A program made the translations under genes and the position numbers. Below the pieces are notes generated by a model. That model was not told the DNA's origin, made no database searches, and worked only from the letters and a program-made list of their open reading frames with translations. 64,000 nucleotides of DNA from Perca fluviatilis. Its lineage: Eukaryota > Chordata > Actinopteri > Perciformes > Percidae. Below are positions 23,561 to 34,229 of the stretch, piece by piece. Location: the NCBI RefSeq assembly GCF_010015445.1, contig NC_053133.1:27213468-27277467 (forward strand), read 5' to 3'. The first letter of the stretch is position 1; the number at the start of each line of letters is the position of its first letter.

Positions 23561-23689
23561 TTCAGGCCCGACCCTGTGATTGGCTGCAGCTGGGGAAGCA
23601 ATCCAGTTATAAGGAGCCAAGATGGCGGCCATCGGTGGGCAGCAGGCATTCCTCGTCCTCCTAATCTCCCAAACGGCCACAGTTGTAAC

Positions 23690-23890
23690 TTTAGTTTAGA
23701 TATATTGTTTTTGGTTTTTTTTAGTAGGGGTGGACCTCCAATCTTGTTTTCTCCTGTTTTTGTTAGTTAGGGAGGTAAGTCGTTTGTCATTTGTTTTGCC
23801 CTTTTGTTTTGTTAGGTTAGTTTCTTATCTCCCAGTTAGTTTTGTTTGTTACTTTTGTGGTAGGCCACCCTGAAGCCTTATACACCTATG

Positions 23891-23938
<48 letters not shown>

Positions 23939-24065
23939 TTTTCTATGTAAAATAAATACTTATGTTGATTTAATCACCTAATTGTTTGTGGCTACTTGGG
24001 AGACAGGGAAGATGGGGCCTTTTCATATTGCGTCCTAGGCACCCCTAGACTGGGGCGTAACAGCG
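23690..24065. repeat. LTR- or promoter-like repeat with an (AT)n tract
   Basis: A T-rich stretch with an (AT)n run at 23888-23936, then AATAAATACTTATG and CCCCTAGACTGGGGCGTAACA. The layout suggests an LTR or the end of an element, but terminal TG...CA and a TSD could not be fixed. Confidence 0.35.
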
Positions 24066-24090
24066 CTTTTTGAAGAATTGCATTAGAAAA

Positions 24091-24640
24091 CGTTGATGGA
24101 AATTGCAAAATTCGCAAAAAAGTTATTTTCCATGTTTTTGTGTCTAAGTGACTGATGGGAACAACAGTCTTTGACATTGGTCCTGTATTAATTGTAAAGA
24201 GTTTCAAAGAAAACAAAAGTAAACGTTCCATCCCATGAACCAGTTGGTTCAGTGTTGTTGTGCAGCAGCATCACCTGATGTGTTCCTCATATCAATCATG
24301 TCAAGTTTAATCTCAGACTCTGGCTGCTACCACTCAGCGGTTAGGGGACTTTTCTAAGCGTTAGATCTCGGTCCAATGTGGGCAAGAGAAGCTGCAAAGT
24401 CACATTCAGTTCTCCACTTGCTTTGTCTGACAGAAGGATGTAACTTTGGGTTTAACATTGAGATCTCCAACTATGTAGGGAGGTCCCGGAACATTTCTGC
24501 CAAATACACTGTTTCACATTCATCTGCTGATGGCTCTGACATTCTGTTTCCTTATACTTCTGGCTCTGTGCCAGCTTCCTCTTACAGACACTTAATCAAG
24601 TGTTGTTTTTGTGTTTTGGGGAATGAGGAAACATTAAACA
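24091..24640 (+). repeat. duplicated block, copy 2 (uninterrupted)
   Basis: Homologous to 18732-18868 plus 19424-19830 without the LINE. It contains the second copy of the conserved ORF (24376 start) and runs into a (CA)n microsatellite at its right edge. Confidence 0.8.
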
Positions 24641-24721
24641 CACAGACACACACTGGCGTGCACACACAAACACACTGACGCACACTGAGACACAGACACA
24701 GACACACACACACACACACAC

Positions 24722-24800
<79 letters not shown>

Positions 24801-24825
24801 ACACAGACACACACATACACACAGT
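24641..24825. repeat. (CA)n microsatellite
   Basis: Imperfect then pure CA repeats over about 180 bp. Long overlapping frames (VCVCVC and similar) are repeat translations. Confidence 0.95.
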
Positions 24826-25612
24826 TTCCCCTAAATTAAAATATCTCAATATTACTTTCATCACATCACTTAGCCTATTCCTGAGGTCAAATGCTGAGAT
24901 ATACCTTTTATAATAATAATAATTCATAAAAACATTCAAAAACAATGAATCATTAATAAAAGATCAGCACTGTCAACATTAGATAGGACAAGGCTCAGAA
25001 ATGAATTAAGATCAACAGTTAAAAAACGTGAGATGATGTTAAGGCACTTAGAGTGCATAGGTTAATTTTAAAAAGATGGGTCTTTAGAGCAGTTTAAAAT
25101 TGTGTAAAGTCCAGCACATGGATGTGAGTTGGTGCCTTGCAGTCCAATGCTAAGAAACAAATATGACAACTTTTATTGGGATAAGACACAGAACCATGTA
25201 GAAAATCAATCAATTCAAAGAACATACATATAACATATTTTGTGTTTTGTGTCACTGTATAAGACCTAACATATGCTCACAATCTCACTTTTAGAATATC
25301 CCCTGACCACAATCTTTACTAGATTATTGTTGTACGATAACTTCAAAGCTGGTTCTAAGTGGCAAAGCTACTCCTGACAAGGTGGCTTTATTGGAGTTCT
25401 GAAGGTGATTGAGTAAATAAGTACATTTACTTGTGTATGGTACCTAAGCACAATTTTGAGGTACTATTTCTATTTACATCTATTCCATTTTAGAGGGAAT
25501 TTTTGTACTTACTCCATTTTGCATTTATTTCAAAGCTATAGTTACTTTAGATTTAGATTCAGACTTAGCAACCAAAACATGCGATCATTTCATAAAATCT
25601 GATGTAATAATG
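24826..25612. other. non-coding, nothing recognised
   Basis: AT-rich sequence without exon-like ORFs or clear termini. It ends at the left TSD of the hAT element. Confidence 0.4.
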
Positions 25613-25620
25613 TAGATTAT

Positions 25621-27224
25621 TAGGGGTGTATGATTCAGAAAATGTCACGATTCGATTCAATATCGATTTTCGATTGAAAAACTATGCTCAATTCAAAAGC
25701 GATTCACAGTATATAAATGTAGTTACTTTTCCCTTGTGATTGCAGTAGACATACAATTTAAAAGAAAAGAAACATAACAAATTAAATGTAGTTTAATATT
25801 ACTTTATATGTCTTCATACAAAAAAAACAACTTTTGCAACTAAAAACTGCAAAAGGTGCCAAGCTTTGGCCAGCTTTCAAATACATTTAATTCAAGTATA
25901 AAACTGTTAAATAAAAAGAGCTTTTACATTTGGTTTTAAAGTGCTGTACTCAGATCAAACTAAAAATACTGTTAAATGCGGTTTAAGGAGTACTTCAGCT
26001 ACCAGGTTGACCGTTGAAATGTGAACCTGACTGGGCACATTGAACTTCTTAAAGGCCCTTTCTTTTTAGAACTGTGGCAACTACAGTCCATACACAGAAC
26101 ATTTGTGATGTGTCAGAATCACATAATGGATACATATTTAGGTGTGTGTGTCTGTGTGTGGGAATCTGTACATTCTTTTGCAGAAACAGAAGCTGGTCTA
26201 CGTGTTTTGGAGTGAGCATGCTCCGCTGTGCAGTTACGATGTCTCCAGCAGTTAAGGACACTCTCTCTGACGCAACGGTGGGATTTAGGCACGGTACTTA
26301 ATGCCGCGTTCTATTTACCTCGGAACTCGGAAGCCACAACTGGGAATGACATCATACCCGAGTTGAATGCGTTCTAGTTGGATTTTCATTGTTTTCATTA
26401 GCTCTAGCCCGGTTAGCTATTGTTAGCAACTAGTTGATAACAACGCATTAGGCCGTTTTTTGTGCGTGCAAACAGCATAACAACATGTCCACAGATAGAA
26501 GTTGGACATACCTGTGTGAACGACTGATTTAGTGACACAAATGAGACAGAAGTGCTTATAACTTTATGTTACTGCAGCTTTCACAACTTTTGATACAGGG
26601 GGGCGGCCATGTTGGATTTTGAACTCGGTTACTGCGAGTTGCGAGTTACGAGTTACGAGTTTGTAAATACAAGGTCAGGGGGCGTGTTTCTGACTCTAAA
26701 CCTCGTAAAAAACAAGTTGCGAGATAAATAGAATGCGACACTAGGTTGTTGTCCGTCCACGTCTTTAATGTTAATCTCTGGGGGATGCTGTACGATTTAA
26801 GTTCTCAAGTTTTTTGTATTTTTCCAAAATACTTAACTTTCGCTTTGCAAAGCCTACACGTAGCATGATTCCTATCAAGTTCGTCTTCGCCTCGAGGTTA
26901 TAAAAGCCGAAATGTGTCCAAACTCTCGCCTTCAATGAGGATGGAGCAAGTTGAATAATTCTTTCTGTGAAATTTGCCATTGTTTGCGCCGACTAAACTA
27001 CTTCCGCTGCACTCATTCTTCTGATTATGACAAGAGTGCCCAGGTGTCAGTGTGAATTAGATGCAGCGCCATCTATGGGAATGGCGAAGTAATGTCATTT
27101 CAGGACAATAGTGTCAAAAGGAGAAAAAAAATATGAATCGCTTATTGGAATTCTATAAATTGATTTTGAATCGGTAGAGCTTGAATCTCGATTTGAATTT
27201 GAATCGATTTTTTGCACACCCCTA
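25621..27224 (-). mobile_element. hAT DNA transposon, internally deleted, 8-bp TSD
   Basis: The ends TAGGGGTGT and ACACCCCTA form the TIRs, and TAGATTAT flanks both sides (25613-25620 and 27225-27232), the 8-bp TSD diagnostic of hAT. The minus strand carries both ends of the transposase. The N-terminus at 26980-26790 reads MANFTERIIQLAPSSLKARV and WTHFGFYNLEAKTN, then in a shifted frame CRLCKAKVKYFGK of a BED finger. The C-terminal dimerisation end at 26290-26150 reads LTAGDIVTAQRSMLTPKHVD and QLLFLQKN. The catalytic middle is gone, so the copy is non-autonomous. A MITE occupies part of the interior. Confidence 0.9.
26302..26743. mobile_element. MITE nested in the hAT transposon
   Basis: The left end GCGTTCTATTTACCTCG and the right end CGAGATAAATAGAATGCG form a terminal inverted repeat. 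The 440-bp element carries no ORF and lies between the two transposase remnants, so it inserted into the hAT copy or helped replace its middle. Confidence 0.65.
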
Positions 27225-28162
27225 TAGATTATACCCAAAAATAAATAGGCAGTTAAAATTAGCTCCATCTGGACCAATTACAACATTAAAGTACAAGTGA
27301 ATACATCGATAATAATCATCCAGTAATATGATAACATAAAACAGACAGGAGCAATTTTGCATAATCACTACTTTAATTTTAATATTTTAATTATACATTT
27401 GGTTGCCAGTACTTGTAATCAAAGTTGTTGTTTTTGAATGGAGGGCTTTTGACTGTAACAGAGTATTATGTAGTGTGGTATTGCAACTTTTATATCAGTA
27501 AGTGATCTGAATACTTCTTCCACCACTGCATACAACAGGAGGGAAAAAAACTAAATGTAGATATGTGGGTTACAAAATATTATCTTTTTAGTAAGTAAAC
27601 TAAATTGTTTAGTATGATACAGACAATGAGGATACAACTTAAAAGGTTAACTCAGACTATAGTTTGATGTTTTCCCAGCCTATGATGCTTTACAAAGATA
27701 AAACCAGCTCAGCTGGGTTTGTCATGACTTAGGGGAAACATGCCAACTTCAATCTACTGCAGCCACCTGAGCCCTCGAGGCAAAAATGTGATCTCTGTGA
27801 AATAATCTCTGTGAAATAAGTATTTGTGCGTTCAGGCTGCTATCTAGTCAACAAAAATAACAAAACCTCTTTTGTTGTGTTTTGTAAAGAGCACAGTAGA
27901 CCCAGTAGCACCAGTGCAGTGTGGCTGAGAGGTGTACAGGGTCCCTGGATTAGCTCTGCTGCCCTGCGTCTCCCTTCACAATCAGAGAATCTCAGCTAGT
28001 CAGCAGCACTGGAGTACTGACAGCTCTCTATGCAGAGAAGGGAGAAAGAAAGAGAAAAAGAATGACAGACGACAGGGAGTGAAAGAGTCTCCCCTGACAT
28101 ATTTGATACACTGTATGTTTATTGCATGCTGGATTGTCAAGGTATTACTCATCATTGTTGAG

Positions 28163-28195
28163 TTATTTGCATAAGGAGGAGACTATAAATAAGTA
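28163..28195 (+). promoter_or_regulatory. TATA box with upstream octamer motif for the filament gene
   Basis: TATAAAT at 28184-28190 lies 101 bp before the ATG at 28291. Initiation 25-30 bp downstream would leave a 5' UTR of about 75 nt. ATTTGCAT, an octamer (POU-factor) motif, sits at 28165-28172. The position of the TATA box supports the short 5' end of this gene, with no long head domain upstream. Confidence 0.6.
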
Positions 28196-28290
28196 ATGGG
28201 TTAAGAAACGCCTTCCAAGGCGCACTCAGGACAAGAGCAACACCGAGCTACTGTCTGACAAAAAAAACAGCTCCACCGTCTTCTAACAAT

Positions 28291-31200
28291 ATGTCAGACG
28301 GCGAGAAAGTTCAGATGCAGGAGCTCAACGACCGCTTTGCTAACTACATCGCAAAGGTCCACTCCTTGGATCAGCAGAAAAAGAAACACCTGGCGGAGCT
28401 GGAGAAGCTGCGGGGCAAAGGCACATCACGGGTTGGAGCTCTGTACGAGGAAAAGATGCGGGACCTGAGGCGCCAGGTGGACCAGTTCCAAGAAGAGAAG
28501 ACCCGGTTGGAAGTTGACCGTAATAAGCTGAAAGAGAAGTAGGAGGCGTGGCGTGATGTCTCTGTTCTCCACTGTGTGATTTTTAAGAAACTCCATACAG
28601 ATTTTGTTATGTTGAAGACCTATAAATCAGATTTGTTATTATCAGTAGGCCTATGTGCATACCCCATTTATTCATAACCTTGTTGTATAGACTTAATTAC
28701 AGGCTATACAACCCAGTCTAACGGCAGTTTGTGAAATGGTCATGTTATTTATTCTATTGTTTCGTGTTCACTGGGACGTTTTTTTTGTGGTGGCCAGCAC
28801 GAAAAGGTAAACTAATGTATTTCAATGGAAAGCATATGTCGTGATCACAGCTAAAATACGGTAGTGAGTAGTGTGAAATGCCGAAAATCCGCGTAAGGAA
28901 GTTGGTCTTGGTGGTGGATGGGTCAAACAATACAGGACTTTCACCCCGGAGACCGGGGATTGCGTCCCGCGTGGCTTTTGTTTCCCTGTATGTTGTTTTC
29001 CCCCGCCGTCTCCCGGCATGTGACGCACCCTTTCCCAGTTGTTTTTTTCCTAAACCCAACCTCCGCCATCCCGTTCATGTTGTCGTGTGTCCCCCAGAGA
29101 CTGCGGATTGTGTCCCAGGGTGTGAGCTTTGCTTTTCCCCATTAATCTTTTCCTAAACACAACCTCCGTATAGATGGTTCCCATTTTGTGCTGGCCACCA
29201 CGAAAAAAACAAGATAAACATGTTGTTGTACACGAATCAATAGATAAAAAATAACGTGACAATATCACAAACTGCCGTGAGACCGTGTTGGGCTATACTT
29301 CAGTAACTAGTCAAATATATACAGTATATATACCAGCTCTGTGTCTGAGTGAAATTTATCTTTCACTGAAATGTTTTCATGAAGAAGTGGAGCCAGAGCC
29401 AGAAAAGGCAAACAGAGCTGGGGAGGCAGACAAAGGGTCATGTCATGCTTTTAACACTCCTGTTGTCCTCGGGTCAAATCTGACCTGTTTTCAAAAGGTT
29501 TCTATATCAGAAATTTGGGTTTCTTTCAACCAAATTTACAAAAGAAATAATGGCTCCCTACAACACTCTTCACACGTTTTATTCAATTTTATAGCATTTT
29601 AATTTATTTTTCTTTGAAAAAGTGACAAAAATGTTGGGAAAAACTTAAAAAACATGGGGGAATAACACAAAAATGGCAAAAGGTGCAGAAAAAAAACGTT
29701 ACAAAAAGGCACAAAAACATTGGTGGAAAAGCAACAAAAGTGTCGAAAAAGACGTCCAAAACGTAAAAAAAAAGGTTTACATTTTGACCATGCGAAGACG
29801 AAACGAGGGTTAAGGTGGAAGGGAAGAGTCCCATCAGCTGTTAAAATTAAATGCCTGTTTTTTGTCTCTGTAGGTTGCAGAATAAGAGATCCCTGCTGGA
29901 GCAGGCACATCAGGTACATCTCTGCCTCATAATCGTAATAACAATAGGGATGACCTTAGTTTTCAACAGCAGAAGATGCTGATGACTACTGAGCACAGCC
30001 CCATCTCTTCAGCTATTCTGCTTTAAAAAAAACATTATCAAGGGATGTAAAACCTCAATTATCTCAATGAGGCTTACTTACCTGATCCATATCTAATTAT
30101 TGCTCATGAGCTTCAGAGACAGAAATGCACTCTTCTTCATGATCCGAAAAAACTGTAGAGCAGAATTGACCCTGTCCTGGTACCAATTTGTTACTGTTAA
30201 ATCAGGCCTGCAATGAGGAGATCTTTTTAAGTCTTACTGGTCACACTGAATGAGCTGGACAAAACAGTATGGACCTGTGACGGGGCGCATGGCTGCCGTC
30301 ACGGTAGCGATGCGCTACCTAATCTACATATATCTCAAAGACTAAGTGAAGAGGTTGCCTGTATATGTTTGTTTGACGTGTCTATATGTTCGGTTATTTA
30401 TACTGGTTTTATATCATCTGTCATTCATCAAATTCCCACATTAATCCCGTAGTTTACCCTCAACAGGACCCAATGTGGTTATCAGAGTGAGAAGAGAAGC
30501 CACCATGTGATCCAGTCTCATTCAGAGAGAACATCAGTACATTCAATTCTAACTCATTTGTCAGTGATTGTTCACTATCACTGGGTTTCATTGTGATCAA
30601 TTAAGTGTTGATGAGTTGTGGAAAAAGTTTCAAATCAGTGTAACACTAAAAAAAAAAAAAATTGGTGCATTTGCATAGCTGCAGACATAAACTTAAATTC
30701 TCCAGTGATTTTGTCCTTGCAGTATAGTTGCACCATCACAACCTGGGTCGTGTTAGATGACAGGAATAAACGGCCTATATGGTCGCATAGTTTGGAGGAC
30801 TTGGTGGCAGTGACATTTGTCATGTGCCTGCAGTTGATTTCTATTGGATGCATGTGTTTGTGACCTTTCCTTGCTACACAATGGGTCATTGTGTGTAAGT
30901 GGTTGTTGTGTGAGTGGGTCTGTAAAGCATTTTTAAGAGAGCATTTTCTTTCTATGTCAGCAAACATATAATGCATAATTCATGTCACTTTCACAAGTAA
31001 CCTTATTAAGAGTCAGCGTCACTACACAGGATTTGGACGATGCTAGAATCACATCAGCGACTCTAGGGTGGAAGGTTGAGTCACTCCAGAAAGAAATCAG
31101 CTTCCTCAGGGATCTGCATGAAAGGGTAAGCTTCCTTTTTTGTAAATACTTGGCCAAATAGTTTGAGGTATTTGTTAATCTGGTCAGAGTACCAAATGTA

Positions 31201-34200
31201 GGGTTGAATGCATCAGTGCAATTATATACAGCTAGGAAACTCATTGAAAAGTATATAAATGAACATTAAAATAAAAGTCTACATACTCGCAATACTGTCC
31301 TCAATGTACTGTATGTCATCTGAGTAAGCTAAAAAGTATTTGTACATGACAGTTCTATTGACTCAATTGCAGGAAATACAGGAGCTACAGACCCAGCCGC
31401 AGGAGTATGTGCAGGTGGACAGGGGGACGGTTAAGCCTGACCTTACAGATGCTCTGAGGGACGTCCGTCTGCAGTATGAGAAATTGGCCACCAAAAACAT
31501 TAATGAGTCTGAGGAACGGTTCAAATCCAAGGTAAAGATTTTCTACAAGAGAATGTGGTGTAATTTAAAAAATGTTCAAGAAATTCAAAAGCAGCAGAAT
31601 AAATGGACTAAAGCTTGAATATAATCCCACATTCTGCACATTTTAGATCTAGTAATTGATCACATGACTACTTGTATTCAAGGGCGTAAATCTGATCTAA
31701 CAGTAGGGGGGGACAATAAACATAAAATTTCTGAAGAGCAATTTTTGAAGGGGACACAAATAATACAGCCACAATTATACTCGTAGAAGACATGCGTACA
31801 CTGAGGAAAGCCTTAATACTATCATTAGTGTAGCATGGAGACTGTACCATTATCCTTCTTTTCAGTGTTTCTCGTGATTCAATAAAAAAGATCTTGCGTC
31901 CTCCACATAAATATTAGGTTATGTCTGGGACAGAGGATATATACTTAACTGATCAGCCACTTAATTTCATATTGAGCAAAAAACAACTGTAGATCTCCAA
32001 AATTAACCCTAATATAAGTTCACACACATAACGTAAGGCTTATCGCCGTGGTAACGTTAGTTGTAGTGGGTGCATTCTATCCAACAAGCTAGGTAACGTT
32101 ACACTATATTACACTAACATAGCGAACTTATTTGTCATGACTAATTCATTAATTACTCAGCATCATTTCTATATGAGAAAAGAAAAACTTAATCTGATGT
32201 TTAATGTGAATAAGACAGCTTTGAACCGTCTACTTACTACATTCCTGTCACTACCGATGTGACTGTCACCGTGAGTGTAGCGCAGATCCTAAAGCATGCA
32301 GTGGACCAAACCACTCTGAGGCAAGGGAGGGGGGACTCAAAATGTTTCTAAACTTAAAAAACACTTTTTGGGGGTTTGTATTGTTTTACTGCTTACACAG
32401 ATATTTAAGTGTACATCATTATGTTATTTACAATACTCAGCCTTGTTTTAATGATATTTCTAGGGGGGGACAACCCTTAGATGGGGGGGGGTCGTGACCC
32501 CCCCGACCTCCCTGGGATTTACGCCCTTGCTTGTATTTGAAAACTATTACTTCTAGCAATAAACCCACCTGACTCTGTAGATCCCCTTAATTCTACAAAG
32601 CATTTTAGTGTCTTACAGCTCTTTGTTTTGGTTTTCTGACCCCCAACTGTACTGTTTTGGATCATTTTTCATGGCCCTCGTCAGCATTGTTTTTGGCTGC
32701 AGTAGGCACTACCTGCCCAGCACCAGATGGCTGACAAAGTTAGCAACTAACTGGTGAACTCTGAGGAGCATTTAGCAGCTAATGAGACATATGTCCCCCC
32801 AGGACTTAGTAGAGACCAAAACAGAGCTAAAATAGAGTGAATATTGGACTTACATTTATCAGGTGGTCAGACACACAACTCCAAATGAATGATAATGATG
32901 CTCCTTATCTGCTTGATATGTAAATGGGTGTTGACTGTTTGCTAACAAGTTCACCATATCAACCTAAAAAGTTATAGTGTCACTGTTGTGTTCACAGTGT
33001 GTTTCCACTGCCCCCATGTGGCCCCAAAAATCTGCTGTTTTCTTAAAAAAGCATTAAATCACCTGCCAAAAGACTGAAAAGCAATGCAGTAAAGTAGAAC
33101 CTTTCTTTCTTTCTTTATGACCATTGAACATTGGATTGTCATGAACAGTGTTACCTCAAAACTGCTTCAACCACCCAACTAGTGTCTGCAAGCCTCTTGT
33201 GGCCACATCTTTCATTACATGCTTCACGCTATCTGCTATAGTCACTCTCCCTCAACCTCTGACTCATCATTTATTGAACAGTTGACTCAGTTCTACCCTG
33301 TGCTCTCTGTTTGTCACTGGGATCACCAGCTTGCTGAACTCACTGAAGCGGCAGACAAGAATGATGAGGCCTTGCGACAGGCCAAGGAAGAGGTGCGACA
33401 GGCCAAGGAAGAGGCCAGTAATCATAAGGGCAAAGTTCAGTCACTAACTTCTGAGGTGGATGCCCTTAGAGGAGCTGTGAGTATGCGACATTAGGCTTAC
33501 AGTGTACTGCACAAGATAATAATGCAAAACCCCAAATTACTCAGTCCATTTGTAGCTGGAATCAAACAAATGGAGCACAAAATGTTCAGAAACAGCTGCA
33601 TGCTTAAATAATGACACAGCAAATGGATACACATCCAGGTCACAAAACCATAAAAAATCACCCTTTTATTTTATTTCTATTTGAAGTTATTTTCACTACC
33701 TAAATGTAATTTCAATCCCACTTGGTTGCTGTCCCAAAACAAATCCTTGGACGGCCAGATGAAAGATATGGAGGAGAATTTCTCAGTGGAGAAGAAAAAC
33801 GTCGGGCGCTTGAAGGAGGAAATTCAGAAAATGAATGACAAGATGGCCCGTGACAAACAGGAGTACCAGGACCTCCTAAATGTCAATATGGCCCTGGTCA
33901 TAGAGATTGCCGCCTACAAGAAGCTGCTGGATGGAGAGGAGAACAGGTGAAGGATGAAGATCTTCAAAATGTCTAGCTGACAGAGATGCTTATTACCTTC
34001 ATGACATAAAACAGGGACACAAATGTTAATTTGTGGACTGTATTTCTCTTTTTCCAGAATCGCCACCCCCTCGCCAGACCCCTCGGTAGAATCCACTTGA
34101 AGTGATTTTCAATCAATGAATGATGATAATTTAAGCTCAGACAAGCTTGCTAACCTTTTCTTTTTCCTCTACATCCTTGTTCAGGGCAGCGAAGACGAGT

Positions 34201-34229
34201 CATCCGATGATGAAGTAGAGACTGGGTAG
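28291..34229 (+). CDS. type III (vimentin-like) intermediate filament protein, 8 exons, divergent
   Basis: A cytoskeletal rod protein expected to form coiled-coil filaments. Exons: 28291-28538, 29874-29913, 31030-31125, 31373-31531, 33330-33476, 33738 (or other)-33946, 34058-34085 and 34185-34229. The intron positions match vimentin/desmin exons 1-6. About 323 residues result if exon 6 starts at 33738. The head is only about 7 residues before [14 protein letters not shown] (helix start). Exon 3 reads [19 protein letters not shown]. Exon 4 contains [19 protein letters not shown]. The rod end is [20 protein letters not shown] and KLLDGEEN, with D-to-V and K-to-N changes in the usual KMALDIEIA. 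The tail is [23 protein letters not shown], short and acidic. Against human vimentin as I remember it, exons 1 and 2 each lack 7 residues, exon 5 gains 7 and exon 6 lacks 4. All introns are GT-AG except the acceptor of exon 6. A fish vimentin-related paralogue is likely; desmin, GFAP or peripherin identity is not supported. Loss of function is possible. Confidence 0.8.
28702..29298. mobile_element. DNA transposon/MITE in filament-gene intron 1
   Basis: Long imperfect TIRs share ACGGCAGTTTGTGA and the following tract (left from 28710, right revcomp from 29290). The octamer GGCTATAC lies on both sides (28702-28709 and 29291-29298), consistent with an 8-bp TSD. The interior holds no transposase. 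Confidence 0.7.
29449..29815. mobile_element. MITE in filament-gene intron 1 (related end at about 49945-49992)
   Basis: The left end TTAACACTCCTGTTGTCCTC with GGGTCAAATCTGACCTG and the right end GAGGGTTAA fit an inverted-repeat element. The same terminus, reverse complemented, occurs near 49955-49992 (TTTGACCCGAGGACAACAT). The interior is A-rich and non-coding. Confidence 0.6.
31679..32529. mobile_element. non-autonomous hAT element in filament-gene intron 4
   Basis: Perfect 14-bp TIRs (CAAGGGCGTAAATC and its complement at 32516-32529) are flanked by the 8-bp TSD CTTGTATT (31671-31678 and 32530-32537). The element is 851 bp with no transposase ORF. G-rich and C-rich runs lie inside the ends. 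Confidence 0.92.
32545..33060. repeat. interspersed repeat in intron 4 (DNA-transposon type)
   Basis: The block containing TTGGACTTACATTTATCAGG and the CCACTGCCCCCATGTGG ending resembles a widespread teleost interspersed repeat. It is non-coding. Termini and TSD are not clear. Confidence 0.4.
33373..33414 (+). repeat. perfect 21-bp tandem duplication inside exon 5
   Basis: The 21-mer starting TGCGACAGGCCAAGGAAGAG occurs twice without mismatch (33373-33393, 33394-33414). It encodes RQAKEEV then RQAKEEA, one extra heptad in coil 2 compared with vimentin (exon 5 is 49 codons against 42). Confidence 0.95.

Noticed and set aside
18732..24640. LTR retrotransposon with the duplicated blocks as LTRs
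   Set aside because: The block ends lack TG...CA, there is no primer-binding site or polymerase between them, and the interior is an inverted-repeat element.
24582..24945. Cys/Val- and Thr/His-repeat ORFs (also at 48187, 50481, 53585, 53871, 59314, 61822)
   Set aside because: They are direct translations of (GT)n/(CA)n microsatellites.
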